A DNA stretch of 64,000 nucleotides from Jejubacter sp036620675 (GTDB lineage Bacteria; Pseudomonadota; Gammaproteobacteria; Enterobacterales; Enterobacteriaceae): assembly GCA_036620675.1 (NCBI GenBank), contig JAZHEE010000009.1; one strand, given 5' to 3'. The notes beneath the pieces are model-generated. The model had not been told where the DNA came from. It ran no database searches and saw only the letters and a list, made by a program, of their open reading frames with translations. Shown here piece after piece: positions 33,601-39,932 of this stretch (position 1 is the first letter of the stretch; each line of letters starts with the position of its first letter). A program made the translations under genes and the position numbers.

Positions 33601-34218
33601 GTGGACAGCATTGTGAAAACGGCCAGCAGCCCGGTTGAAACTTACGAAGCGCTGAAATCGCTGTTTAACAGCGGTGACGTGCTCGGTAATGTCTCGGATG
33701 CAGTGAAGCAGTCCTATATTGATCGCATCGATCGAATGGAAGCGGAGTATCAGAAAGCCGGGGCCAGCGGATCGTTTAATGCGGGTGTTGAGGGCGGTAA
33801 GCTGGTCACCGATATCGCGGGGCTGCTAGCTGGCGGTGCCGGAGTTGTGAAAGGTGGTGCGGTACTGACGGAAAAGGTTGTTGCGAAAACCACTGGTATG
33901 GTGGAAACAGCATTAAAATCTTCGGTTGTTAATAAAATTCTGGAAGCAGAACGAATTGGCAGTGGGCTAAAACCAGACCCTACTCATAGAGGTGCAAGTT
34001 ATTTGAGCCGTGAGCAATTGATGGATGGGAAAGTTTTCACTATCAAAGGCGGTGATGGTATAGAAAGAAAATTACTGCAAGCTGAAGGCTTCTTTAATGA
34101 TAAAAAAGGTATATTCGAATATATCTATGATAATAAAGGGAACGTAACACACCAAAGATTTATTGAAGGTGGGCGCATTACTGGCATCCCTAATCAACGA
34201 TCTCCGAAGGCAAAATGA
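24646..34218 (+). CDS. cdiA: Contact-dependent inhibition toxin CdiA (filamentous haemagglutinin-type)
   Basis: A 3190-residue exoprotein. It has an extended signal peptide (ESPR) MNKLCYRIVFNRARRMLVVV, then a TPS domain about residues 65-330. The TPS domain shows the usual GLSHNKFSQFDV and IIANPAGITCSGCGFIN motifs. A long array of FHA-1 repeats (LDNxxG/LNNxxG) is followed by a Cys-containing non-repetitive receptor-binding region about 1490-1600 and a YP-like domain about 1730-1900. FHA-2 repeats and a pretoxin region follow, ending in AENN (2926-2929) instead of VENN. The last about 260 residues are a variable toxin (CT) of a type I cannot name with confidence, ending in HQRFIEGG and ITGIPNQ. 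The order cdiB-cdiA-cdiI matches E. coli-type CDI. MNK at 24646 is the start because it begins the ESPR. Confidence 0.93.
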   Translation: MNKLCYRIVFNRARRMLVVVSELARAHGGACGRGPGRRALSLCASITPLSFALWVACGLVGGAQAAGIVADKGAAGHQQPTVINSANGLPQVNIQTPNDKGLSHNKFSQFDVDKRGAILNNSSVNTKTQLAGMVAANPWLAKGGAKVILNEVNSRNPSQLNGFVEVAGKKADVIIANPAGITCSGCGFINANRSTLTTGASRIENGQLKGFDVEGGQIRVEGGGMNDQSDYTQLIARSVTVNARLQANNLQVTTGRNQTDAEGNVTRVKADDGQDKPAYALDVAALGGMYAGKIALVGTERGVGVRNAGEIGAGVGEFSLSADGQLTNSGRINSQGTMSVAATDMNNSGQLRSQGAMKLDASGALTHSGGLLSGGNAQINASRITATRESVMAAGVDEQGKASRAGRLALNAGGQVSARGKLLARDRISAGGAQLDLQGAQAQAGDIDLNAKQGDIDTRNARLAASQTLSAASHGTLNNDGGALQGARLALSSAGISNRQGSIAQTGGTTLAIDTGRLDNDSGSLTSAGGMSLRADTLSNLQGQLGAFAGDMRIAAGALNNRQGKVILQGDGALDLSATTLSGDSGTLVSDGALRIAALTLQLNNAWTQGKQVEITGDTLAHRGATLLQSGNGLARLSLSGGLDNAGGKLLSQGGLTLSGTTLNNQQGTVNSAAGPLSMTFSGEVNNAGGEIAARQASIRSAGFINRQGLLQTQETLTLTTDSQGVDNSDTLESGGIRSAGYMVIRGGAVNNNAGLVAAGTLDASVTGWDNQNGQTGADRWLRLESRTLDNRQGLFSAGSERLELAIANSVNNQQGVLQSAGALTVGGGTLDNAGGTLLAADGAATLRLTGMLNNQSGRIAARQGISLQSQTLDNRRGTLTTPGGSLTVNSTAAVNNQDGVMESSLNLALTAESLDNGGGRLLAAGGDAALQLSGALNNASGRLSAGKGLTVDSGALNNRAGLISGENLDFRTAALDNSAGLIQANRTLNLDTGVSALNNADTNGSSTGLRAGESLTLRSGEVDNHNGLIAAASLDARAHGWNNRQGQINSLDNLHLEGQSLDNTGGQLQAAGSMDVALNGGQLINQQGVMLANKTLSLVSGGLNNQSGTLQGNQTLALRATQVDNRSGNLLSGGSLTLNAASLDNRLGRLFALSRGEAVLSGNLNNQQGFIKANDALTLNAAAIDNQQTRSQGKGIEAGSLTLKAATLNNQNGALRAAMRLAADIQAVLNNRSGLISSQQSLELKGAQLALQNQGGDLASQDSATIQADSVTGVGHIAAQRALTLTTNRALVQDGSLASNGDITLNARGGLTNRGEITALGLLALTAPRLENTADGEINGNQTRIRVDELLNTGLLDGGENWITAGQLHNTGTGRIYGDRLLIDARSLVNDKDATSGKAAVIAGRQQVTIAAGTLENRDRAMIYSDGDMAIGGALSSDGVLSGLAAKVQNLSADIEAMGALSLSATQIENRDLHLLLSDEPVLVWVSDEVDEFQYCEGDGDGACFGGDGKRYTLAPGWEGRYRYAINADGSKNPDVYLKKESGNSKRIRFYINGVGITKHYYEYKYKTYVYETQVVSSDAAVLRSGKDMRLTGNTLTNQDSKIVAGGTLAVQVANLDNRETQGVRRTEEVGDAISYYKGGGDWKTRERWDAYDGNNRQEALGMGLMTIQQQAGRGAGQSVAGRDQNGARVDADAVTNGVAPGGQASGSGTVSINGASVSGTGELQEPRPGGITDIPIDLPGTDSELVARSVAPDTQLPDNSLFVVHPGSDSRWLVETDSRFTDGKKWLSSQDIWGDQLHKRLGDGYYEQRLVRDQLMQATGSRFLPGMNDDNEQYKWLLNNGKAFAEKYGLTPGVALSPEQMALLTSDMVWMVNQTVRLPDGSQEVVSVPQLYVRVKAGDLSGGGALLSGDRVQLVSRGDVTNSGTISGREMTQISADNLTNQGFVQGRSVTVLANNDIINSGGTLVAGDSLTLQAGHDIISRTEGGSAGTEAWLDRSAGIYVQNDKGELTLKALNDITLTASELINRGQESTTQIIAGRDLNLDSQGLSHATDYTRDSKRYDRTLTTQEAGSRIDAGGVLAIAAGRDINARAAEITAGAALTAQAGRDINLTSGEATFDHEGRSKWSSSGFLSKTKHELYGHTSQREAQSTTVSGERVQMQAGRDLTVQGSNVVGTGDVRLAAGNNLTLTTVEEAQHDTLVKQKKKSGLMSTGGLGFTVGSLSQKVSTESDSNIQKGSTVGSSGGNVSLSAGNLATVHGSDVVAGQDISITGRDVAITAAQNSHTELTKTETKSSGLTLGLSGSVGSALNTATQQARAAGKEDDGRLAALKGTQAALTGYQAVQAGRLAAVSDDKKDGNTVGVMLSYGSQKSTSESRLEQKSSSGSTLTAGRDMQITATGHNGNGGDLAVQGSQLTAGRDMALTANRDISLSSGQNSERLSGSNKSSGGSVGVGIAVGSGSAGFTVSASVNQSQGREKGNGLTHTETTVDAGRLVSISSGRDTLLQGAQVSGESIKADVGRNLTMKSEQDSDRYDMKQSGSSAGASVTWGAGASGSASVSASRDKMHSNFDSVQEQTGLFAGKGGFDVTVGEHTQLDGAVIASTASSDKNKLDTGTLGWSDIHNQADYQVEHQSAGLSTGGSVGGQFIGNAASSLLVGMNGEGHDSSTTHAAVSEGAITIRDKESQQQDIATLSRDTEHAANGLSPIFDKEKEQQRLQEAQLIGEIGRQVGDIATTEGQIAGMKAKQDPAALAEAKAQLEREGKPFSDKDVAERAYNNVMQQFGTGSALQQGIQAATAAVQGLAGGNLAQAISGASAPYLAEQIHKLAPDEASRAMAHAVVGAVTSWAAGNSAAAGAAGAVSGEVMAQLVMGQLYPGKKVSELTETEKQTISTLGTLAAGLAGGLAGNSTADAVAGAQAGKNSAENNYLSNAQQAQKKEELAACKSAACKAQTQAKWTAIDLGQDGSFAAGMVAGVPAGLYDAVDSIVKTASSPVETYEALKSLFNSGDVLGNVSDAVKQSYIDRIDRMEAEYQKAGASGSFNAGVEGGKLVTDIAGLLAGGAGVVKGGAVLTEKVVAKTTGMVETALKSSVVNKILEAERIGSGLKPDPTHRGASYLSREQLMDGKVFTIKGGDGIERKLLQAEGFFNDKKGIFEYIYDNKGNVTHQRFIEGGRITGIPNQRSPKAK
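31366..33441 (+). repeat. Direct repeat copy 1: 3' half of cdiA upstream of the toxin
   Basis: This 2.08-kb stretch recurs at 35734-37812 with high identity, broken by one diverged patch (near 31800-31870 versus 36160-36235) and small indels. Identity ends exactly after the codons for AENNYLS, where the toxin regions become unrelated. This is the homology that can drive toxin exchange. Confidence 0.9.
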
Positions 34219-34219
34219 C

Positions 34220-34729
34220 ATGAATTTATATCCAATACCTTTTAATTTTATTGATAAGAATATTTATCTTTCATGGTGTGATGTAAAGTGGGGTTATGAG
34301 AATAATTTCATAACATCAGAAGTGCCAATAAAAAAAGCAGAAAATAATGTCTTGACAGGAAGTTATACTAATTCTGAGCTTGAATTGTCATTCATTATAT
34401 CTAGTGAAGCAAATCACGTGGCTCCTTTGTTAAAGGAGCTGTGTTCAGAAAGTGAGCAGAAAGATGAACTGATAATCAAAGGAAAATGGTTGTTTATTGT
34501 TCTGAGTTGGTTGTGGCATAACCGTGATAAATTTGAAGATCCGTTAGCTGAAGTTGAGATTATTTATGCTGATTTTGATTATCCATCAGAGATAGAAAGT
34601 TTTATTAAATACATGCCTCCTTCTGATGGGTATGATCCATCAATACACTCTCAAGTGGAAAATGTTAATCATTTAATGGATAAGTGGAAAAGTTATTTGG
34701 AAAGAGGAGCTGCTATATTTAAAAGCTAG
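34220..34729 (+). CDS. cdiI: CdiI immunity protein for the main CdiA toxin (DUF2247-like)
   Basis: A 169-residue cytoplasmic protein starting at ATG 34220, one base after the cdiA stop. A longer upstream frame would overlap cdiA and is rejected. The C-terminal part (VEIIYADFDYPSEIESF, YMPPSDGYDPS, WKSYLERG) resembles what I remember of DUF2247, a family found beside polymorphic toxins; this needs a profile search. It is AT-rich relative to cdiA, as immunity genes usually are. Position and tight coupling make an immunity role against the adjacent CT very likely. A strong terminator follows at 34733-34763. Confidence 0.8.
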   Translation: MNLYPIPFNFIDKNIYLSWCDVKWGYENNFITSEVPIKKAENNVLTGSYTNSELELSFIISSEANHVAPLLKELCSESEQKDELIIKGKWLFIVLSWLWHNRDKFEDPLAEVEIIYADFDYPSEIESFIKYMPPSDGYDPSIHSQVENVNHLMDKWKSYLERGAAIFKS

Positions 34730-34732
34730 ATA

Positions 34733-34763
34733 AATCCCGGCCTCAATACCGGGATTGTTTTTT
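34733..34763 (+). terminator. Intrinsic terminator after cdiI
   Basis: AATCCCGG (34733-34740) and CCGGGATT (34749-34756) form a perfect stem around the loop CCTCAATA, followed by G and six T. It ends the cdiBAI transcript 4 bases after the immunity gene. Confidence 0.92.
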
Positions 34764-34772
34764 ATCAGTCAG

Positions 34773-35177
34773 TTACCGCTTCCTGGATGCTGTTATCCCC
34801 TCAATAAAACCGGCCACCTGTTGCTGTTTACGGGGGGAAAACTTACAGACCCGCTTCAGCGTCTGCATAATCTCCGGCACTGGCGCCGGTGCCGGTTGTG
34901 CTGTCAGTACCAGGCAGCCATTCATCACCCGCACCTGAAGCAGCGTTCCGGTTTCAAAACCTGCCTCTTTAAGCCAGTGACCCTTAAGGGTTATCTGCGG
35001 CAGGGGATCGGGCTGGCCGCCGTTGGGGCGGTAGCCAACGGTACACTGACGCAGTTGTGTCCGGGGTGTGACGGGCTCTGATTTACCGTTTTCGTGACCT
35101 GTGCTGGTATATTCATTTTTCTGGTTACGTTGTGTTTTGGAAATAACCGTCTGTGGCTTATGATGTGTATCAGCCAT
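34773..35177 (-). CDS. symE: SymE-family SOS-controlled toxin
   Basis: A 134-residue protein whose C-terminal about 80 residues match E. coli SymE. Visible motifs are CTVGYRPN, PLPQITLKGHWLKEAGFETGTLLQVRVMNGCLVLTAQP, and QTLKRVCKFSPRKQQQVAGFI. SymE has an AbrB-like fold; it inhibits translation or RNA stability, or condenses the nucleoid, and is repressed by LexA and the antisense RNA SymR (known). Here GGAGG at 35186-35190 precedes the ATG, a GC-rich hairpin lies at 35208-35242 and a LexA box at 35314-35329. The gene is convergent with cdiI. The first about 45 residues are longer than in E. coli SymE (113 residues). Confidence 0.9.
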   Translation of the reverse strand: MADTHHKPQTVISKTQRNQKNEYTSTGHENGKSEPVTPRTQLRQCTVGYRPNGGQPDPLPQITLKGHWLKEAGFETGTLLQVRVMNGCLVLTAQPAPAPVPEIMQTLKRVCKFSPRKQQQVAGFIEGITASRKR

Positions 35178-35207
35178 AATAACTACCTCCGATAGTTGTT
35201 GTGGTCA

Positions 35208-35242
35208 GCGGCCTGTCAGTGTTTGCAGCACTGGCGGGCCGC
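35208..35242 (+). ncRNA. Possible SymR-like antisense RNA / symE leader hairpin
   Basis: GCGGCC-tgt-CAGTG...CACTG-gcg-GGCCGC forms a long stem in the symE 5' leader, about 31-65 bases upstream of the start. In E. coli the antisense RNA SymR is encoded opposite the symE leader. The same structure is kept in the second linker (39375-39408) even though the loop differs. I see no definite promoter, so whether it is transcribed from the plus strand is inference. Confidence 0.45.
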
Positions 35243-35313
35243 GTCTGTATTAATAAGTGAGCTTCTCTGCTGTCTTCCTTCGTTAATAAATTATGCGCTG
35301 TCGTTATTTTAAC

Positions 35314-35329
35314 CTGTAATAAAATACAG
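35314..35329 (-). promoter_or_regulatory. LexA box upstream of symE
   Basis: CTGTAATAAAATACAG fits the LexA consensus CTG-N10-CAG with a near-palindromic AT centre. It lies 137 bp upstream of the symE ATG and is conserved exactly in the second linker (39480-39495). E. coli symE is an SOS gene with LexA boxes, which supports the assignment. Confidence 0.85.
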
Positions 35330-35514
35330 TGGTGTGATGTTTTTCTTTTTTCTGAATCTGGTTCGCAATATTTAAATGGATTTTCAGTGTTGTTCCATTC
35401 TCGGAATGATATTTCATGGTGGGTGTAATTTTCAGGGGGAATATGTTCTCACGGTGAATATTCCGTTCACTTTGCGTTTCTTTTTCATATGCCAGTTCCG
35501 GCACCGGTGAACGG

Positions 35515-35543
35515 GTAAGGAGGCTCAAACGCCGCCTCCTTAC
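35515..35543. repeat. Hairpin in linker 1 (GTAAGGAGGC arms)
   Basis: A perfect 10-bp stem with a 9-base loop, repeated at 39681-39709 with a changed loop (TCAAACGCC versus TCAGGCGCC). The stem is conserved while the loop varies, so the structure probably matters or is a recombination footprint. Confidence 0.75.
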
Positions 35544-35646
35544 GACCTGGCTTTCCGGCGTGAAAATCGCCCTTCGGGTACCCTCCGCTAATTCCCGGCA
35601 GCCGGACGGGTCGGGCGTGACGGCACGTCCGTGTGCCGCACGCCCT

Positions 35647-35669
35647 CAGCCCGACGTCCTGTCGGGCTG
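35647..35669. repeat. Hairpin in linker 1 (CAGCCCGAC arms)
   Basis: CAGCCCGAC-gtcct-GTCGGGCTG, a perfect 9-bp stem with a 5-base loop, is repeated identically at 39815-39837. It sits about 45 bases before the junction with the cdiA fragment in both cassettes. Confidence 0.8.
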
Positions 35670-35733
35670 ACCCTGGCAGCCGTGAACGCTCCGGCGATTT
35701 CCAGGCCGGGATGGGTGCCTTCGTGCCAGTAGT

Positions 35734-38700
35734 ACCGTTGGCAGCAGCGGCGGGAATGTGTCGCTGAGCGCCGGGAATCTGGCCACGGTTCACGGCAGCG
35801 ATGTGGTGGCGGGGCAGGATATCAGTATTACCGGTCGCGATGTGGCGATAACCGCGGCGCAGAACAGTCATACCGAGCTGACGAAGACCGAGACGAAGAG
35901 CAGCGGGCTGACGCTGGGGCTTTCGGGTTCGGTGGGCAGCGCGCTGAATACGGCGACGCAGCAGGCGCGGGCGGCGGGTAAGGAGGATGATGGCCGGCTG
36001 GCGGCGCTGAAGGGGACCCAGGCAGCGCTGACGGGTTATCAGGCAGTGCAGGCGGGCAGGCTGGCGGCGGTGTCGGACGATAAGAAGGACGGGAATACCG
36101 TTGGTGTGATGCTGAGCTACGGCAGTCAGAAGTCGACCTCGGAGAGCCGTCTTGAGCAGCGTACGTCCTCCGGAAGCACCTTAACGGCGGGCAGGGATAT
36201 GACCATCCGGGCCACGGGAGACGCCAGCGGTCAGGGCGGCGACCTGGCGGTGCAGGGCAGCCAGCTGACGGCGGGGCGCGATATGGCGCTCACGGCGAAC
36301 CGGGATATCAGTCTGAGTTCGGGGCAGAACAGCGAACGGCTGAGCGGCAGCAATAAGAGCAGCGGCGGCAGCGTGGGAGTGGGTATCGCGGTGGGCTCGG
36401 GCAGCGCCGGTTTTACGGTGTCGGCGAGCGTAAACCAGAGTCAGGGTCGCGAGAAGGGCAACGGTCTGACCCATACGGAGACCACGGTGGACGCGGGTCG
36501 CCTGGTGAGTATCAGCAGCGGGCGGGATACGCTGTTGCAGGGCGCCCAGGTGAGCGGTGAGTCGATAAAGGCGGACGTGGGCCGTAACCTGACGATGAAG
36601 AGCGAGCAGGACAGCGACCGCTATGATATGAAGCAGAGCGGCAGCAGCGCCGGCGCGAGCGTGACCTGGGGCGCGGGGGCCAGCGGCTCGGCGAGCGTGA
36701 GCGCGAGCCGTGACAAAATGCACAGCAATTTTGATTCGGTGCAGGAGCAGACGGGGCTGTTTGCGGGTAAGGGCGGCTTCGATGTGACGGTGGGCGAGCA
36801 TACGCAGCTGGATGGCGCTGTGATAGCCTCGACGGCATCCCCGGACAAAAATAAGCTGGATACCGGCACGCTGGGCTGGAGCGATATTCACAATCAGGCT
36901 GACTATAAGGTGGAGCACCAGAGCGCGGGGCTTTCCACGGGCGGTAGCGTGGGCGGTCAGTTTATTGGTAACGCGGCGAGCAGCCTGCTGGTGGGGATGA
37001 ACGGCGAGGGGCATGACAGCAGCACCACGCATGCCGCCGTCAGCGAGGGCACCATCACTATCCGGGATAAGGATAAGCAGACTCAGGATGTGGCAGAGCT
37101 TTCCCGGGATACTGAACATGCGGCGAACGGTCTGAGTCCGATATTTGATAAGGAGAAGGAGCAGCAGCGGCTTCAGGAAGCGCAGCTTATCGGGGAGATA
37201 GGCCGCCAGGTGGGGGATATTGCGACGACGGAAGGGCAGATAGCCGGATGAAGGCGAAGCAGGATCCGGCGGCGCTGGCAGAGGCGAAAGCGCAACTGGA
37301 GCGGGAAGGAAAACCGTTCAGCGATAAGGATGTGGCGGAGCGGGCCTACAACAATGTGATGCAGTAGTTCGGTACCGGAAGTGCGTTGCAGCAGGGTATT
37401 CAGGCGGCGACGGCGGCGGTGCAGGGTCTGGCGGGGGGGCAATCTTGCTCAGGCTATCAGCGGTGCGTCGGCGCCGTATCTGGCGGAGCAGATACACAAG
37501 CTTGCGCCGGACGAGGCCAGCCGTGCGATGGCGCACGCGGTGGTGGGCGCGGTGACTTCCTGGGCTGCGGGTAACAGCGCGGCGGCGGGTGCCGCCGGAG
37601 CGGTGAGCGGTGAAGTAATGGCGCAACTGGTGATGGGGCAGCTGTATCCGGGTAAGAAGGTCAGTGAACTGACAGAAACGGAGAAGCAGACCATCAGTAC
37701 GCTGGGTACGCTGGCGGCAGGTCTTGCGGGTGGTCTTGCCGGAAACAGTACGGCGGATGCGGTGGCAGGGGCGCAGGCCGGGAAGAATTCGGCGGAAAAT
37801 AACTATCTGAGCGTGTCAGAGAAAACAGAACTTGAGATAGCGAAGCAGAAGCTCCAGAACAGCAAAGACCCGGCAGAGCGAGAGAAAGCGCAGCAGAAAA
37901 TCAATGAACTGCGCGAAAAGGATATCGCCAGTGACAAGGAAGTGATTGATGCGTGTAGCAATGGCAATGCAGGGAGTGCGGCGTGTGCGAGTGCAAGACT
38001 GAAAGTTATTGAAGCTAAAGAAGGGTATGAGGGCCTCGGTAACTACAACTCGAAAGCCAGCCAGCAGTATGCGGATGCTTACGGGCAGATAGTGAACCTG
38101 CTGAATATCACCAGCGTTGATGCACAGAATCAGCAGCAGGTGAAGGATGCGATGGTGAACTATGCCATGGTGCAGCTTGGGGTTGATAAGGCGACGGCTG
38201 AGAACTATGTCGAGACCTATGATGGGATGAAGACGGTTTCGGCATCAATGACGCCCGTGTTGGGCGCTGCAGTTGTTGGTAAACTCAGCTCGCTGGCTGA
38301 AAAAATTGTTGTTTATCCATCAGGAATTAATTTCAGAGTTGATCAACCCAAGCATCTGGCAACCGTAGATGGTTTTACTCAGAAAAATGGGATTTCGGGT
38401 GGTCATAACGCCAATGCGTTTTATGATGCAGCTAAAGAGTACAATGTGAAGATAGTCAGTGAAACCCCGACAGGAGTGAAGGGTATCACTGAGGTGAAAT
38501 ATCTGGTTCCAACCAAGAATCGGGATGGAAGCCTTACGGGGGAATATAAAACTACTGTTGAGACTAAGACTATCTATGATCCTAATGTATTCACCGACCA
38601 GAAAATCTTAGAGCTTGGGCAACAGGCCGCTGCTAAGGGATTCAATGAGGCAATGTCGAGTAAGAGTGGTCAGGCAAATGTAACCGTGGATGGTGTTAAT

Positions 38701-38757
38701 TTTAGAATTTATGTAGATAAAACGACTGGAACAGTTCGTAACTTCCATCCTAATTGA
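35734..38757 (+). pseudogene. Orphan cdiA 3' fragment with EndoU-type toxin C-terminus
   Basis: The first 2.08 kb copy cdiA 31366-33441 but lack any cdiA 5' region or signal. The reading frame is broken three times: loss of one G near 37247 (a stop follows at 37249-37251), CAG to TAG at 37365-37367, and an extra C at about 37440. After AENNYLS the sequence is unrelated to the main toxin and stays open for about 317 codons. Its end (GGHNANAFYDAAKEYNVKIV; KTIYDPNVFTDQKIL; VDGVNFRIYVDKTTGTV, NFHPN) matches bacterial EndoU nuclease toxins as found in CdiA-CTs, with the His of GGHN at 38404-38406. A stored, unexpressed toxin tip is the likely state. Internal starts near 37381 could still produce a toxin fragment. 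Confidence 0.88.
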
Positions 38758-38765
38758 GGTGACTC

Positions 38766-39131
38766 ATGATAAAAGAATTATTTACTCAACAAGATGTAGA
38801 TGGTGGACTCAATTTAATTGCTGCGTCCTATTTTGACAGAATGTACGAGGATGGTGATTTTATTGAAGCTCTTGAATTGTTTTCTAGTGGCGGCTCTTTA
38901 AATAAAGATGGTGCTTACTGTAACTTTCCCGACATGAACAGCTACGATGAAAGCGAACATTTCGAGGGGGTGGAGTTTGCTGTAGGTTACCCTCCTTCTG
39001 AAGCGGAAACCGTCATTGTCAGTGAAGAAACCTGTTATCACTATGTCCGACTAGCCTGTGAAAGATATCTGAAGCTTCACCCGGAAGATACAGAAAAAGT
39101 AAATAGTTTACTGTCAAAACTTCCTTCTTGA
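38766..39131 (+). CDS. cdiI: Orphan CdiI immunity protein for the EndoU-type toxin
   Basis: A 121-residue protein, 8 bases after the orphan toxin stop, with GAGGTG as ribosome site. The sequence (EHFEGVEFAVGYPPSEAETVIVS, CYHYVRLACERYLKLHPEDTEKVN) is of the kind annotated as ribonuclease-toxin immunity protein CdiI, cognate to EndoU CdiA-CTs. The frame is intact although the cdiA fragment upstream is broken, which suggests selection to keep immunity. It is AT-rich like the first cdiI. A strong hairpin terminator follows. Confidence 0.82.
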   Translation: MIKELFTQQDVDGGLNLIAASYFDRMYEDGDFIEALELFSSGGSLNKDGAYCNFPDMNSYDESEHFEGVEFAVGYPPSEAETVIVSEETCYHYVRLACERYLKLHPEDTEKVNSLLSKLPS

Positions 39132-39132
39132 T

Positions 39133-39166
39133 AAAAAGATCCCGGTCATTAAGCCGGGATCTTTTT
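39133..39166. terminator. Bidirectional terminator after the orphan cdiI
   Basis: AAAAAGATCCCGG (39133-39145) pairs perfectly with CCGGGATCTTTTT (39154-39166) around TCATTAAG, giving a T-run on both strands. It also overlaps the end of the truncated symE copy. Confidence 0.93.
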
Positions 39167-39344
39167 ACCTGTTATTCAGCAGGCCGGATAACCAGTTGCC
39201 TTTAAGGTGCAGACTGGGTGACCGGCTGTAGTAAGTGGTCACGCCGGTAGTGGAATTTTCGTGACGTATGCTGGTATATCCGACTTTCAGGTTGCGTTGC
39301 GTTTTGGAAATAACCGCCTGTGGCTTATGATGTGCATCAGCCAT
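39165..39344 (-). pseudogene. Truncated symE copy
   Basis: A 59-codon frame beginning MADAHHKPQAVISKTQRNLK, nearly the same as the N-terminus of the symE at 34773-35177. It continues to HLKGNWLSG, where the family normally reads KGxWLxEAGF. After WLSG it ends LLNNR and a stop, so the C-terminal two-fifths of the SymE domain are lost. Deletion against the orphan cdiI terminator is the simplest explanation. Its start, GGAGG site, leader hairpin and LexA box are all retained. Confidence 0.82.
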
Positions 39345-39878
39345 AATAACTACCTCCGATAGTTGTTGTGGTCAGCGGCCTGTCAGTGTTAGCGCACTGG
39401 CGGGCCGCGCCTGTATTAATAAGTGAGCTTCTCTGCTGTCTTCCTTTATTAATAAATTATGCGTTGTCGTTATTTTAACCTGTAATAAAATACAGTGGTG
39501 TGCTATTTTTCTGCTTTCTGAATCTGGTTCGCAATATTTAAATGGATTTTCAGTGTTGTTTCATTCTCAGAATAATATTTCATGCCGGGTGCCGTTTTCA
39601 GGAGAAATATGTGCTCGCGGTGAATGTTCCGTTCACTTTGCGTTTCTTTTTCATATGTCAGTTCCGGTACCGGTGAACGGGTAAGGAGGCTCAGGCGCCG
39701 CCTCCTTACAACCTGGCTTTCCGGCAATGGAAACCGTCGCTGCGCGATTCCCTGCGCTTTTCCCGGCAGCCGGACGGGTCGGGCGTGACGGCACCTCCCT
39801 GTGCCGCACGCCCTCAGCCCGACGTCCTGTCGGGCTGACCCTGGCAGCCGTGAACGCTCCGGCGATTTCCAGGCCGGG
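39256..39878. repeat. Cassette linker copy 2
   Basis: Second copy of the 623-bp linker at 35090-35712, with substitutions but the same order of elements: symE start, hairpin 39375-39408, LexA box 39480-39495, hairpins 39681-39709 and 39815-39837. It ends in the same GATTTCCAGGCCGGG and is followed by a very short cdiA remnant. Confidence 0.9.
39480..39495 (-). promoter_or_regulatory. LexA box upstream of the truncated symE
   Basis: CTGTAATAAAATACAG, identical to the box upstream of the first symE, 136 bp from the start codon of the truncated copy. Confidence 0.83.
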
Positions 39879-39932
39879 GGGCCGTTGTAACCGCCGAAGC
39901 CGGAAACCGTCCGGAGACCGGCATCCTGGGGG

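Larger units (their letters stand above)
35090..35712. repeat. Cassette linker copy 1 (symE 5' region plus non-coding DNA)
   Basis: This 623-bp block recurs at 39256-39878 with most bases identical. In order it contains the start of symE, its GGAGG site, a GC-rich hairpin, a LexA box, an AT-rich stretch, a hairpin at 35515-35543 (GTAAGGAGGC/GCCTCCTTAC) and a second hairpin at 35647-35669 (CAGCCCGAC/GTCGGGCTG). Both copies end in the same GATTTCCAGGCCGGG just before a cdiA fragment. No protein gene other than symE is supported. Confidence 0.9.

Noticed and set aside
35485..35871. Minus-strand frame across linker 1 and its look-alike at 39651-39971
   Set aside because: They cross the linker/cdiA junction and are similar only because the linker DNA is repeated; no ribosome site.
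36181..37119. Minus-strand frame of 312 codons in the orphan cdiA copy
   Set aside because: Same shadow as in the main cdiA, duplicated together with the repeat.
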